Shown here piece by piece: positions 9,206-18,288 of a stretch of 64,000 nt of DNA; positions within the stretch are counted from its first letter, which is position 1; the number at the start of each line of letters is the position of its first letter. The notes beneath the pieces were generated by a model. The model ran no database searches and was not told the origin of the DNA. It saw only the letters and a list, made by a program, of their open reading frames with translations. The position numbers and the translations under genes are program-made. The DNA is from Candidatus Phycosocius spiralis. Its GTDB lineage: Bacteria > Pseudomonadota > Alphaproteobacteria > Caulobacterales > Aquidulcibacteraceae. Location of the stretch: the NCBI RefSeq assembly GCF_030158815.1, contig NZ_BPFZ01000001.1, forward strand, positions 124,001 through 188,000, read 5' to 3'.

Positions 9206-9706
9206 ATGTCGCCTTTCCCTGAAGACCTTTGGTTAGAAGCACAAAAATTGGTTGAAGAAGCTGCTGCGCACAATATTAGAATAGCCACCGCAGAAAGCTG
9301 CACGGGTGGCTTGGTTGCAGCTTTGTTGACAGAGATTGCCGGCTCATCATCGGTAGTTGAACGTGGATTTATTGTCTATTCCAATCGCGCTAAAGAAGAG
9401 ATGCTCCATGTTCCAGGCGATGTATTGGCCGATTATGGCGCAGTATCAGAGCCAGTTGCCCGTGCTCTAGCTGAAGGTGCTTTGCATGAAAGCCGCGCCA
9501 ATTTGACAATTGCGATAACTGGTATCGCGGGGCCAAGTGGCGCAACAGGTTTTAAACCCGTTGGTTTGGTGCATTTTGCCAGTGCAAAGGCAAATCGACC
9601 TATCTGCCATGAAGAGCACTTGTTTGGTGACATTGGTCGCTCGCAGATCCGTCTTGAAGCAGTTCGGGTTGGTGTGAGGATGCTGCGAGATGGCGTGATG
9701 CGCTGA
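9206..9706 (+). CDS. pncC: CinA C-terminal-type nicotinamide-nucleotide amidase
   Basis: Single-domain CinA-family amidohydrolase of 166 residues, matching the stand-alone C-terminal CinA domain (PncC) that deamidates nicotinamide mononucleotide to nicotinate mononucleotide in NAD salvage. The hallmark motifs are TAESCTGGLVAALLTEIAGSS, VYSNRAKEEML and AITGIAGPSGAT, where the active-site serine follows AE. The ATG at 9206 is chosen because AGAGG lies about 8 bases upstream and the longer frame has no family-like N-terminus. It forms a two-gene operon with ispDF and converges on the next gene with 1 bp between stops. Confidence 0.88.
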   Translation: MSPFPEDLWLEAQKLVEEAAAHNIRIATAESCTGGLVAALLTEIAGSSSVVERGFIVYSNRAKEEMLHVPGDVLADYGAVSEPVARALAEGALHESRANLTIAITGIAGPSGATGFKPVGLVHFASAKANRPICHEEHLFGDIGRSQIRLEAVRVGVRMLRDGVMR

Positions 9707-9707
9707 T

Positions 9708-12026
9708 TTATGGCTTTGGATGAATGGCAAATAAAGCTCTGATGATATCTGTATGGTCGTCGGTCCAAGGTTGTGGTTGTGCACGGGGTACGATCAAAGA
9801 CCACATTGGCCATCCATAACGTGCTAGACGCTCTGGCCTTCGCGCAATCACTACGACACGAACCGCTGTATCAGCATTTGGATTATCGCTAGCTCCATCG
9901 CGGTCACCCAGCATTGCAGCATAGCCAAGAGAATGCGCCGCATCGCTCACTATATCACTCAGTTCCAGATAGCGGTTAGAAATGTGAACAATCATAATGC
10001 CGTCGGGTGCTATTTTGCTCATGAAGGAGGCAATGGCTTCTTTGGTAATCAAATGTGTTGGGATTGCATCTGAAGAGAAAGCATCAACCAGCAAAATATC
10101 AAACCAATCATTGGGTTGTTGCTGCATTTGGATACGGGCATCGCCCATGACAATCTTGGTATAGGGCGCACATCGATTGATAAAGCCAACCAAATTTGGG
10201 TCTGTGGCTGCTTTAACAACATCTGGGTCAATTTCAAAAACCGTCCAAGATTGTCCGACCTTGGCATAGCAAGTCGATGATCCCATCCCCATGCCAATCA
10301 CCCCTGCCCGCAAGGTTTCGGGCTTGGCGGCGGTGGCTTCCGTCAATAAGGTACCAATGGGTGTTTCGCGCCAATAATAGGACAAGGGCTCATTAATTCT
10401 TTTGGGATCTAAACTCATCACACCGTGCAATGTGGTTCCATGTGTGAGATAGCGCCAGCCAGTAGGTGCCACACCATTATCACGAATTTGCAAGACCCCA
10501 AAGAAACTTCTTTCACGAAATCGAATACCGGTTTGATCTTCACTCAAGACTGGGAACATTAAGGCAATAGCTCCAATGGCCGCCACCACAGGTGCAAAGC
10601 GTGAGACCATCACTGCTGCGATTGCCAAAACGGCACTAAGGACTGCTCCTAAAAATTCCGGATTATCTATGTGCAACGCATCATACCAACTGTAGGCAAA
10701 ACTTCGAACGCCAGCCTGAGTGATTGGAACATGCGATTGTAACCACACCGCTAGGTCGGGCAAAAAATGGTAAAGCAGCGTTACTCCTACCACCAGCACC
10801 CCAGCTGAAACTGTCCATGTCAGTCGCGGTCGACGCCATGGGGCTACCGCAAGAGTAGCGACGAGAGCCAATTGATATTCCAATGTACTTTTCAAGATCA
10901 TCGGGGCCAATAAAGCGGCGCTTGCCCCACCAATAACCCCACCTAAAGACATCCATAGATAAAATTCAGTCAATCGCGCGGGTTCTGGCCGCTTTGCAGC
11001 CAACTCGAGGTGACAACATAAAACGATAAGAAAAAACGCCGCTAAATGGATGCCTAACCCTGCTAAGCCCCCATCTAGATCAGCAGCCATCACAGCTGCC
11101 AGAAGAAAGATAACCAAGAATTTTAAAGGAGCAGCCCCTTCCACGATGCGTTGACCAATCGGGGAAAAAGCAATGACGAACGTCAATAAAAATAAGGCAA
11201 GCGGCGGGATCCAAAGTAAAGGAACCGAAGCCACATCTGTAGTTAAATGTGTTGTAACCCCTACCAGTAAAGCCGAGGGTGGTGCCGCACAGCCCGCCCA
11301 TTTAACACGATCTAACCAAGTAGTGGGTCTAACAATCTGCAAGTTAGGATTGTGGCTATCTTTAGGCACAGCCATCCATGCAACGATCAAAGCTATCATC
11401 AACACACAATAACCAAGACTCCAAAGCACAGAGGTCAACCTAGCACCAACCATGGGTTCAAGAACAAATGGATAAAAGCCAAGGGCAATAAAGCTGCCCA
11501 GATTGGAGGCACCATAAAGCCGATAAGGATCAACATGATCCCCAAGACGGGCCCGCCAAACTTGGATCAAGGGTGCGGTCGCTGAAATAGCTATCATTGG
11601 GGCCGCTAAAGACATTATCAGTGCACTGAGTGTCCACAAGACTGGGCTGGTTATATTAGGTGCGCCCACCAGCGTGGAGACCTTGATTGGTAAAAAAATA
11701 AGGCCAATCAACAAGACGCCTGTATGCATCCATAATTGAATTTTGAGCGTAAACCGCGTTGCTAAAATATGCGCATACAGATAGCCGATTAAAAGCGCAC
11801 ATTGATAAAAGACTAAAGCTGTATTCCAAACCGCTGGTGTTCCTCCCATTAATGGAGTTAACATTTTGGCAAATAGAGGTTGGAGGGTAAATAACAAAGC
11901 CGCAGACAAAAAAGTTGTTGCGGGATAGAGCCAAGAAACAGCCTTCTCTAAAGGTGTTGGCTGTAGTTGTGTCGCCGACAAATGATCCATTTTGTTGGAC
12001 AGATTTAATTTGGGAATATCTGTCAC
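9708..12026 (-). CDS. Membrane protein with C-terminal spermidine-synthase-like domain
   Basis: 772-residue fusion of a multi-spanning N-terminal half (about residues 35-510, many hydrophobic helices) with a cytosolic Rossmann-fold domain of the spermidine synthase/methyltransferase type (about 540-750). The latter has GVIGMGMGSSTCYA (nucleotide-binding glycines), FEIDPDVV (acidic end of strand 2) and DILLVDAFSSDAIP. Proteins of this layout are usually annotated fused MFS/spermidine synthase. The substrate is not known and true aminopropyl transfer should not be assumed. The start is GTG at 12026, with AAGGA about 9 bases upstream; an ATG at 11990 is possible. Confidence 0.8.
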   Translation of the reverse strand: MTDIPKLNLSNKMDHLSATQLQPTPLEKAVSWLYPATTFLSAALLFTLQPLFAKMLTPLMGGTPAVWNTALVFYQCALLIGYLYAHILATRFTLKIQLWMHTGVLLIGLIFLPIKVSTLVGAPNITSPVLWTLSALIMSLAAPMIAISATAPLIQVWRARLGDHVDPYRLYGASNLGSFIALGFYPFVLEPMVGARLTSVLWSLGYCVLMIALIVAWMAVPKDSHNPNLQIVRPTTWLDRVKWAGCAAPPSALLVGVTTHLTTDVASVPLLWIPPLALFLLTFVIAFSPIGQRIVEGAAPLKFLVIFLLAAVMAADLDGGLAGLGIHLAAFFLIVLCCHLELAAKRPEPARLTEFYLWMSLGGVIGGASAALLAPMILKSTLEYQLALVATLAVAPWRRPRLTWTVSAGVLVVGVTLLYHFLPDLAVWLQSHVPITQAGVRSFAYSWYDALHIDNPEFLGAVLSAVLAIAAVMVSRFAPVVAAIGAIALMFPVLSEDQTGIRFRERSFFGVLQIRDNGVAPTGWRYLTHGTTLHGVMSLDPKRINEPLSYYWRETPIGTLLTEATAAKPETLRAGVIGMGMGSSTCYAKVGQSWTVFEIDPDVVKAATDPNLVGFINRCAPYTKIVMGDARIQMQQQPNDWFDILLVDAFSSDAIPTHLITKEAIASFMSKIAPDGIMIVHISNRYLELSDIVSDAAHSLGYAAMLGDRDGASDNPNADTAVRVVVIARRPERLARYGWPMWSLIVPRAQPQPWTDDHTDIIRALFAIHPKP

Positions 12027-12059
12027 GGGGCGAGTTCCTTTGGCCCAAGTATTGAGAAA

Positions 12060-12512
12060 TTAATGTACGACTGTGTAGCGCTTTTCTGCCTCACGTGTGA
12101 AGGCTATCATTAGTCGAGATACAGCAGTATTCAAATTAGCACTAAGTAAAGTAGATAAAAAGAGCTCTGAAAACTCAAAGTCAAGTGTTAAATCAACTAA
12201 AGTTCCAGATTGGGATGGCATAAACTGCCACATGCAGGTCAATGACTTAAATGGACCTTGGATCAAATTGGTTTGGATGGTTCGGGCGACCCTATTGACT
12301 TCGACATGGGTTGAAAATTGAGCCCGAAAGGCTTTGTAGCCAATGACCGCTTCGCCAACAAAGTAACGCCCGGTTTCAGTTTGTTTTTCCTGACTGATTC
12401 TCGACGCTTTGATCCAAGGTAGAAACGACGAATAGGCTGGAACGTCACTCACAAGCTTTAAAAGATCGTCAGGTGCAAATTCCAGAAGCTCAGTGGTTTC
12501 AAAGTGATTCAC
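12060..12512 (-). CDS. COQ10/RatA-type polyketide cyclase (START-like) protein
   Basis: 150-residue START/SRPBCC-fold protein of the COQ10/RatA family. The family motifs are [19 protein letters not shown] near residue 21 and LDFEFSEL near residue 110. Family members bind ubiquinone-like lipids in a hydrophobic pocket and support respiratory function; E. coli RatA was described as a ribosome-association toxin. The gene overlaps the lipA stop by 4 bp (ATGA), a common pairing in alphaproteobacteria that favours the COQ10-like role. Confidence 0.85.
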   Translation of the reverse strand: MNHFETTELLEFAPDDLLKLVSDVPAYSSFLPWIKASRISQEKQTETGRYFVGEAVIGYKAFRAQFSTHVEVNRVARTIQTNLIQGPFKSLTCMWQFMPSQSGTLVDLTLDFEFSELFLSTLLSANLNTAVSRLMIAFTREAEKRYTVVH

Positions 12513-13474
12513 AGCTGAGATCGGCCTTGTTGTGTCTCACGGGCCGCTTTAAGTCTGGCAAAATCCTCACCAGCATGGTGGCTAGAGCGGGTTAGTGGTG
12601 ACGCTGAAACCATCAAAAAGCCCTTAGATAAAGCGATAGTCTCATAGGCTTCAAACTCTTCAGGCGTAACAAATCGATCAATTGGCGCATGTTTGCGTGT
12701 CGGTTGGAGATATTGGCCAATTGTCAGAAAATCGACGCCAGCGCTACGCATATCGTCCATGACCTGCATGACTTCTTCTTTGCCTTCTCCCAAACCCACC
12801 ATCAATCCAGACTTCGTAAACAGATTGGGATCGCGTTCCTTCACCCGCTCTAATAGGCGTAGCGATGCATAATAGCGCGCGCCAGGCCGGATCGAGAGGT
12901 AAAGCCGGGGTACAGTCTCCAGATTATGGTTGAACACGTCAGGCTTGGCATCAATGACCGCCTCCGCTGCGCCAGCCTTGCGCAAGAAATCAGGTGTCAA
13001 TATTTCAATCGTGGTTGAGGGTGCAGCGGCGCGAATGGCTTGAATAGTCTCCACAAAATGGCGGGCACCCCCATCGTCTAAATCATCGCGGTCGACCGAA
13101 GTTATGACCACATGTGACAGGCTCATGGCCGCAACGGCCTTAGCCACATTGGCGGGCTCAAACGGATCAAGCGCGACTGGCTTACCTGTTTTGACATTGC
13201 AGAAGGAACATGCCCGCGTGCAGGTATCACCCATAATCATCATTGTGGCATGCTTTTTGGACCAGCATTCACCAATATTAGGGCAACCAGCTTCTTCACA
13301 CACCGTCACCAGATGATTTTCTTTAACGATGGCGCGGGTTTCTTCAAACCTAGCCCCACCTGGTGCCCGCACGCGTATCCATTTAGGTTTACGCAGCATT
13401 TCACTATCGGGGCGCTTTTGCTTTTCAGGGTGGCGAGCTGCACGTTGCGCCCGTGTATCAAGGAGAGTGACCAT
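12509..13474 (-). CDS. lipA: Lipoyl synthase
   Basis: Radical-SAM enzyme that inserts two sulfurs into protein-bound octanoyl groups. The auxiliary cluster cysteines are in [12 protein letters not shown], the radical SAM CxxxCxxC is CTRACSFC, and the C-terminal conserved RSSHHAGE supplies the serine that ligates the auxiliary cluster. The length of 321 residues is normal. The ATG at 13474 gives the typical alphaproteobacterial N-terminus MVTLLDTR; a longer form begins at TTG 13516. The Shine-Dalgarno-like AAGAGG abuts the ATG, so the start is somewhat uncertain. The gene is coupled to the coq10-like gene. Confidence 0.95.
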   Translation of the reverse strand: MVTLLDTRAQRAARHPEKQKRPDSEMLRKPKWIRVRAPGGARFEETRAIVKENHLVTVCEEAGCPNIGECWSKKHATMMIMGDTCTRACSFCNVKTGKPVALDPFEPANVAKAVAAMSLSHVVITSVDRDDLDDGGARHFVETIQAIRAAAPSTTIEILTPDFLRKAGAAEAVIDAKPDVFNHNLETVPRLYLSIRPGARYYASLRLLERVKERDPNLFTKSGLMVGLGEGKEEVMQVMDDMRSAGVDFLTIGQYLQPTRKHAPIDRFVTPEEFEAYETIALSKGFLMVSASPLTRSSHHAGEDFARLKAARETQQGRSQL

Positions 13475-13549
13475 CCTCTTTAAATGAGACCAATTGGGCG
13501 AAAAGGAAAGTCCCAAGTCCAGATGGATGCGCAGACCTACTATGCACGC

Positions 13550-14044
13550 TTAAGGCAGGAGCATTTTTTTTGCCGCCGTATCAGATTGAAAGAGGGCGGA
13601 GACGGTTTTCCCATCCCGACGCAGATTGATCTGATTAAGTTGGCCCTTGGTGAAATCCTGCAGCAGATTAGAATCCAAAGTCAGTGACTGGCCGCGATAC
13701 TGCCCTGCTTCAAAATAGACATATAAAAGGTCGCCAGACAATTCAGCGCCGACAAATTGGATGGCTAAAGGCCTACCATTCACGTCTCCAATAAAGAATT
13801 GACGCAGGCAATAACCCTTTATCGCCGCTTGGCCTTCTTGGGTCAAAAACCAGCTCATGCCAATAGAGCCAAGATCAAGCGCATGCTCTAAATCATGGAC
13901 ATAGAGTCGGTGGGTGATCTCCAGATTTTGCGTGGTGGGGCTTATTTCCACCACGCTCAAAGCCGCTTGTATGCGATGGGCTTGGGCGGGCATGGTCAGA
14001 CCCAAAAGTGCTGCGCTCATCAACCCAAACTTAAGCCCTTTCAT
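13550..14044 (-). CDS. DUF6702-family exported protein
   Basis: 164-residue protein with a clear signal peptide (MKGLKFGLMSAALLGLTMPAQA, cleavage after AQA). The mature start HRIQAALSVVEISPTTQNLEI followed by RLYVHDLEHAL is the pattern of the DUF6702 family, small periplasmic proteins of unknown role. It lies 12 bp downstream of an M1 peptidase gene on the same strand. DUF6702 genes neighbour M1 peptidases elsewhere as I recall, so a partner role for the peptidase is a reasonable inference. No catalytic residues can be proposed. Confidence 0.7.
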   Translation of the reverse strand: MKGLKFGLMSAALLGLTMPAQAHRIQAALSVVEISPTTQNLEITHRLYVHDLEHALDLGSIGMSWFLTQEGQAAIKGYCLRQFFIGDVNGRPLAIQFVGAELSGDLLYVYFEAGQYRGQSLTLDSNLLQDFTKGQLNQINLRRDGKTVSALFQSDTAAKKMLLP

Positions 14045-14056
14045 AACAGGACTGCC

Positions 14057-16489
14057 TCATTTTAACTTGGGAGCTTGCCCACCAACCTCTGGTTTAGGGG
14101 CTACAGCTGGTTTGGTTTCAAGAGAGTTAGGCGTAACGGCTAAGTCATTGTCTTGCATCTGATTAGGCGGACCCGCGTTGGCTTTATACACTTCTAATCG
14201 AGTAGGTTCTATCCGGGTTGGGAAATAATTATTGGAGCGATCAACATCAGCGGTTTCTTGGCGTGGATCAAGCTCAACTTGGGTGACCTCCTTGGCGGTT
14301 ATATAGGTCCAATTCACCCGTCTGGCGTCATAGCGCCAGATTTCAGCCGGAATAGTTATTGTATCATTTGACCCATCCTTGAAGCTAAATTTGAGAATAA
14401 CCGGGGAAACCAAGCCACCCTTATTCTCCAAGCTCACACTATAGAACCGATCTTTCACGTCCAAAACGGCGCGTTCTTGAGGGGTAAGCTCAGAGCGGCT
14501 AGAGTTCGCACGTTTCTTTTGGCCCTTGGTGGCAGCCAATGGGTCAGTCCGGTCATAATAATCGAGAACTTTCGGATCACGGTCCGCATAGGTTTTGATC
14601 CCGGTATTATTGATCTGCCCAAGCTCAATCGGCTTGGCGTCGCGCTCCCGAATACGACGTGCAGCTTCCGTATCTGGGTCTTGGGTGTCAATTGTGCCTT
14701 CTCGCACTTGGGACAAAGCGATATCCACATGATCTGTGGAATAAAACCATCCCCGCCAGAACCAGTCTAAGTCTGTACCGGAGCTTTCTTCCATAGTACG
14801 AAAGAAATCGTAAGGGGTAGGCCTTTTGAAGCGCCAACGTTGCGCATATTCTTTGAAGGCCCGATCAAATCTTGCCCGCCCAATGATGGTCTCACGTAGG
14901 ATCACAAGGGCCGTGGCAGGTTTACCATATGCGTTGTCACCCAATTTTTGAATGGAATCAGACTGAGTCATGATCGGGACTTGGTTATTGGAGCGCATAT
15001 ATTCAATTAGGTCACGCGGATCGCCACGGCGTGAAGGATAGGCCTTTGACCATTCTTGTTCGGCCACATATTGCAAAAAGGTGTTTAAACCTTCATCCAT
15101 CCACGTCCATTGGCGTTCATCGGAATTCACAATCATCGGGAACCAGATATGGCCTACTTCATGGATGACCACGCTGATCAACCCATATTTTGTGCGATCT
15201 GAATAAGTCAGATTACCGGCCTTATCCTTTTCAGGGCGAGGTCCGTTGAACGTAATCATCGGATATTCCATGCCACCCACAGGGCCATTCACCGATTGGG
15301 CAACCTTATAGGGATAGGGGAAGGTCATGCGCCCATAAACATGAATGGTATGAGCAATGCTTTTGGTTGAATAAGCCGACCACAATGGATCGCCTTCTTT
15401 CGGAAAGAAACTCATGGCCAAGACGTCTTGACCACTCTCTTGGCGGACCGCCATGGCGTCCCAAATGAATTTGCGAGAACCCGCCCAAGCAAAATCACGC
15501 ACATTGTTAGCTGTAAACCGCCAAGTTTTAAACTTAGTCGTTTTGGATTTCTCAGCACTTTCAGCTTCTTGGGGCGTAATAATATAAACAGGATCGGTAT
15601 AACTTGTTTTTGCTTTCGCCAAACGCTCACGTTGCGTCGGGGTCAAAACTTCATCGGGGTTTTGTAACTCACCTGTTGAGGATACAGCAAAATCGGCAGG
15701 TAATGTGATCTCAACATCATAATCACCAAACTCCAAAGTAAATTCGCCACGACCTAAGAAACTCTTATTGTGCCAACCCTCATAATCTGAATAGACTGCG
15801 GCACGGGGAAACCATTGGGCGGCCAGAAAGATACAATTGCCGTCTTGATCCGCTTTGGTGAAGCACTCATAGCCTGAACGTCCACCAATCAAGCGGGTGT
15901 CGCGGATCGCCAAAGTCCAATCAATCTTAACTGCCACGCTCTCTCCAGGTTTTAAGGGTGAAGCTAAATCCACCCGCAACAATGTATCGACAACATCATA
16001 AACAAGCGGTTTGGCATTTGGATCAGTTACGCGCGTAATCGTAAAGCCGCCGTCCTGATCGCGCATGGCTTGTGCGCGGCGTACTTGATCGAAGGTGATA
16101 CGCCCCGTTTCACCCATCGTAGAAGTCAACTCAGCGATCGAGTTTTTTTTAGCGTCGTTTTGATCCAACATCAGCCAAAGGTAGTTCAAAGTATCAGGAG
16201 AGTTGTTGGTATAGATGATGTCGGCGGAGCCCTTCAGGCTTTTGCTCGCTTCATCCAAGGTCACATTCATTTTATAATCGACTTTTTGTTGCCAATAGCG
16301 ATGACCTGGTGCGCCTGAGGCGGCCCGATAGTCATTTGGGGTTGGTGCATCTTCGGGATCAAGCTGGCGGAATTTGTCTTGAAAATCGCCTTTGGTTTGC
16401 GCGATGGCTTGGGCGTGAACAGGCGATGATATCGTGAGGGTCGCACATAGGGCGACTACGAGGAGGTGGGGGATCAACAAATGTTTCAT
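14057..16489 (-). CDS. Exported M1-family metallopeptidase
   Basis: 810-residue zinc aminopeptidase-like enzyme. A signal peptide follows the chosen start at 16489 (MKHLLIPHLLVVALCATLTI, cleavage near VHAQA). The M1 zinc site is HEVGH near residue 440, with the third ligand in WMDEGLNTF, and the usual upstream substrate motif is replaced by GPVGGMEYPMI. The C-terminal part has a beta-rich region and a charged, Pro/Lys-rich tail. It probably trims peptides in the periplasm or on the surface. The frame extends 12 codons upstream but the signal peptide fixes the start. The DUF6702 gene follows. Confidence 0.9.
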   Translation of the reverse strand: MKHLLIPHLLVVALCATLTISSPVHAQAIAQTKGDFQDKFRQLDPEDAPTPNDYRAASGAPGHRYWQQKVDYKMNVTLDEASKSLKGSADIIYTNNSPDTLNYLWLMLDQNDAKKNSIAELTSTMGETGRITFDQVRRAQAMRDQDGGFTITRVTDPNAKPLVYDVVDTLLRVDLASPLKPGESVAVKIDWTLAIRDTRLIGGRSGYECFTKADQDGNCIFLAAQWFPRAAVYSDYEGWHNKSFLGRGEFTLEFGDYDVEITLPADFAVSSTGELQNPDEVLTPTQRERLAKAKTSYTDPVYIITPQEAESAEKSKTTKFKTWRFTANNVRDFAWAGSRKFIWDAMAVRQESGQDVLAMSFFPKEGDPLWSAYSTKSIAHTIHVYGRMTFPYPYKVAQSVNGPVGGMEYPMITFNGPRPEKDKAGNLTYSDRTKYGLISVVIHEVGHIWFPMIVNSDERQWTWMDEGLNTFLQYVAEQEWSKAYPSRRGDPRDLIEYMRSNNQVPIMTQSDSIQKLGDNAYGKPATALVILRETIIGRARFDRAFKEYAQRWRFKRPTPYDFFRTMEESSGTDLDWFWRGWFYSTDHVDIALSQVREGTIDTQDPDTEAARRIRERDAKPIELGQINNTGIKTYADRDPKVLDYYDRTDPLAATKGQKKRANSSRSELTPQERAVLDVKDRFYSVSLENKGGLVSPVILKFSFKDGSNDTITIPAEIWRYDARRVNWTYITAKEVTQVELDPRQETADVDRSNNYFPTRIEPTRLEVYKANAGPPNQMQDNDLAVTPNSLETKPAVAPKPEVGGQAPKLK

Positions 16490-16719
16490 GATAGAAGTTT
16501 GACACTGGATTGCTTCAAAGCTCAAGCATTAAACTGAATTTGGCTGAAATGCGTGGAGAAGCTATGATTGCAAGCTGACTGGAGTGGATGGTGTGGCTTC
16601 AATTGATGAAACAAATTGCAATCTGACATGATGAAGCTAGCTTCGCGTTTTTAAAGCGAATACACAACAAATCGAATAAGACTAATTCACGGGTGAGGTA
16701 ACCCCTCAAGGATGCCTTA
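16490..16719. other. Divergent intergenic region, M1 peptidase / acyl-ACP synthetase
   Basis: 230-bp spacer between divergent genes. It contains two near-identical 13-base direct repeats, ATTGCAAGCTGAC at 16567-16579 and ATTGCAATCTGAC at 16615-16627 (one mismatch), 48 bp apart. They could be paired protein-binding sites. No gene is visible. Confidence 0.35.
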
Positions 16720-18288
16720 ATGCCACTACGCCCTTTTGACATTGCGCGGACGCGGCGCAGCATTTTTGACGCACTCCTTGACGCGCGCGGTCGCTTCGGT
16801 GGTAGCAAAGAAATCTTAGAAGACCCTGATCGCACTCCGATTACCTATGATCGATTGGTGTTTGGTTCGCTTGTTTTGGGGCGAAAAATATCAGGTATGA
16901 CCGCGCTTGGTGAGAATGTTGGCATGCTTATCGCCAATTCGGTAGGGGCCATAGTCACACTGTTTGGTCTATTGGCTTTTGGGCGAACACCCGCGATGCT
17001 GAATTTCACGGCAGGGACCAAGAATATCCATGCAGCGTGCAATGCTGCTCAGGTTAAAACCATTTTCACTGCCCGCCGCTTTGTTGAACAAGCTCATTTA
17101 ACGGCTCTGATCGAAGATTTGGGTCAAGAATTTCGTATCATCTATCTTGAAGATATTCGCGATCAAATTACCCCTTTTGAAAAGGCACGTGGCCTCATAG
17201 ACGCTACCGTGCCTTTTCTAGCGCAAGTTAAGATCAACCCCGATGCCACTGCGGTGATGTTATTTACATCTGGAACCGAAGGCATTCCAAAAGGGGTTGC
17301 GCTAAGTCATGCAAATCTGATTGCCAATGTTGAGCAGGTAGCAGGCCATGTCGATCTCAATCCTGACGATATGGTGTTTAATCCGTTACCGATTTTTCAT
17401 TGCTTCGGCTTAACGGGGGGGACGTTTCTTCCCTTATTGCAGGGGATGAAATGCATCCTTTACCCCTCACCTTTACAAGCAAATTCCATTGTCAAACTCA
17501 TACGCGAAACCCAAGCAACCATTTTAGTTGGTACCGATACTTTTGTGAACCATTATGCACGCCAAGCTGATGAGGAAGACCTTACTAACCTGCGCTTTGT
17601 CGTGTGTGGGGCGGAAAGGGTGAAAGAAGAAACGCGCCAAACCATGATGTCGCGGTTCAATGTTCCCATTATTGAAGGCTATGGCGCAACCGAAGCCTCC
17701 CCAATTATCGCGGTCAACACCCCAAACCACCTTAATCGCCCTGGAACTTGTGGACGGTTGCTGCCCGAGATTCAATGGAAACTTGAAAGCATACCAGGCA
17801 TTGATGGCGGTGGTAGGCTCTATGTGCGGGGACCAAATGTGATGCGTGGTTATGTACGGGTGGATGCACCAGGTGAGATCCAGCCACTAGCTGGCGGTTG
17901 GCACGATACCGGCGATGTAGTTGCCATCGATAAGGATGGTTATCTCACCATCAAGGGCCGCGTGAAGCGCTTTGCCAAAATCGGTGGCGAGATGGTGTCG
18001 CTGACGGCGGTTGAAAATTATGCCACCAGCTGTTGGCCTGATCACCTGCATGCCGCTGTGGCAGTTAGCGACCCCAAAAAGGGTGAGCAAATCCTATTAC
18101 TGAGCGATTGTAGCTTTGCTAACCGCTCAGACCTTTTGGCTTGGTATAAGATCAATGGTGCCGCAGAGCTCGCCTTGCCCAAAAAGATTATCAAAGTAAA
18201 AGAAATTCCACTCTTGGGGACAGGCAAAATTGATTATGGCTACGTCCAACATTTAGCGCAGGACAAATCCAATGCAGTGGGGGCCTAG
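16720..18288 (+). CDS. AMP-binding acyl-ACP/acyl-CoA synthetase, Aas C-terminal type
   Basis: 522-residue adenylate-forming ligase. The AMP motif is LFTSGTEGIPKGVALSH (about residues 182-198), the second core motif is IIEGYGATEASPI, and the C-terminal hinge is GRVKRFAKIGGEMVS with the catalytic lysine expected in GTGKIDY. The N-terminal RTRRSIFDALLDAR and overall pattern resemble the acyl-ACP synthetase half of Aas, which reactivates free fatty acids for lysophospholipid repair, but the acyltransferase half is absent. A stand-alone acyl-ACP or acyl-CoA synthetase is the safest call. Its stop codon shares a CTAG palindrome with the convergent ribB-type gene. Confidence 0.82.
   Translation: MPLRPFDIARTRRSIFDALLDARGRFGGSKEILEDPDRTPITYDRLVFGSLVLGRKISGMTALGENVGMLIANSVGAIVTLFGLLAFGRTPAMLNFTAGTKNIHAACNAAQVKTIFTARRFVEQAHLTALIEDLGQEFRIIYLEDIRDQITPFEKARGLIDATVPFLAQVKINPDATAVMLFTSGTEGIPKGVALSHANLIANVEQVAGHVDLNPDDMVFNPLPIFHCFGLTGGTFLPLLQGMKCILYPSPLQANSIVKLIRETQATILVGTDTFVNHYARQADEEDLTNLRFVVCGAERVKEETRQTMMSRFNVPIIEGYGATEASPIIAVNTPNHLNRPGTCGRLLPEIQWKLESIPGIDGGGRLYVRGPNVMRGYVRVDAPGEIQPLAGGWHDTGDVVAIDKDGYLTIKGRVKRFAKIGGEMVSLTAVENYATSCWPDHLHAAVAVSDPKKGEQILLLSDCSFANRSDLLAWYKINGAAELALPKKIIKVKEIPLLGTGKIDYGYVQHLAQDKSNAVGA

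Noticed and set aside
9433-9813. 126-codon minus-strand frame across the cinA 3' end
   Set aside because: Shadow of cinA and the spermidine-synthase-like gene; no independent signal.
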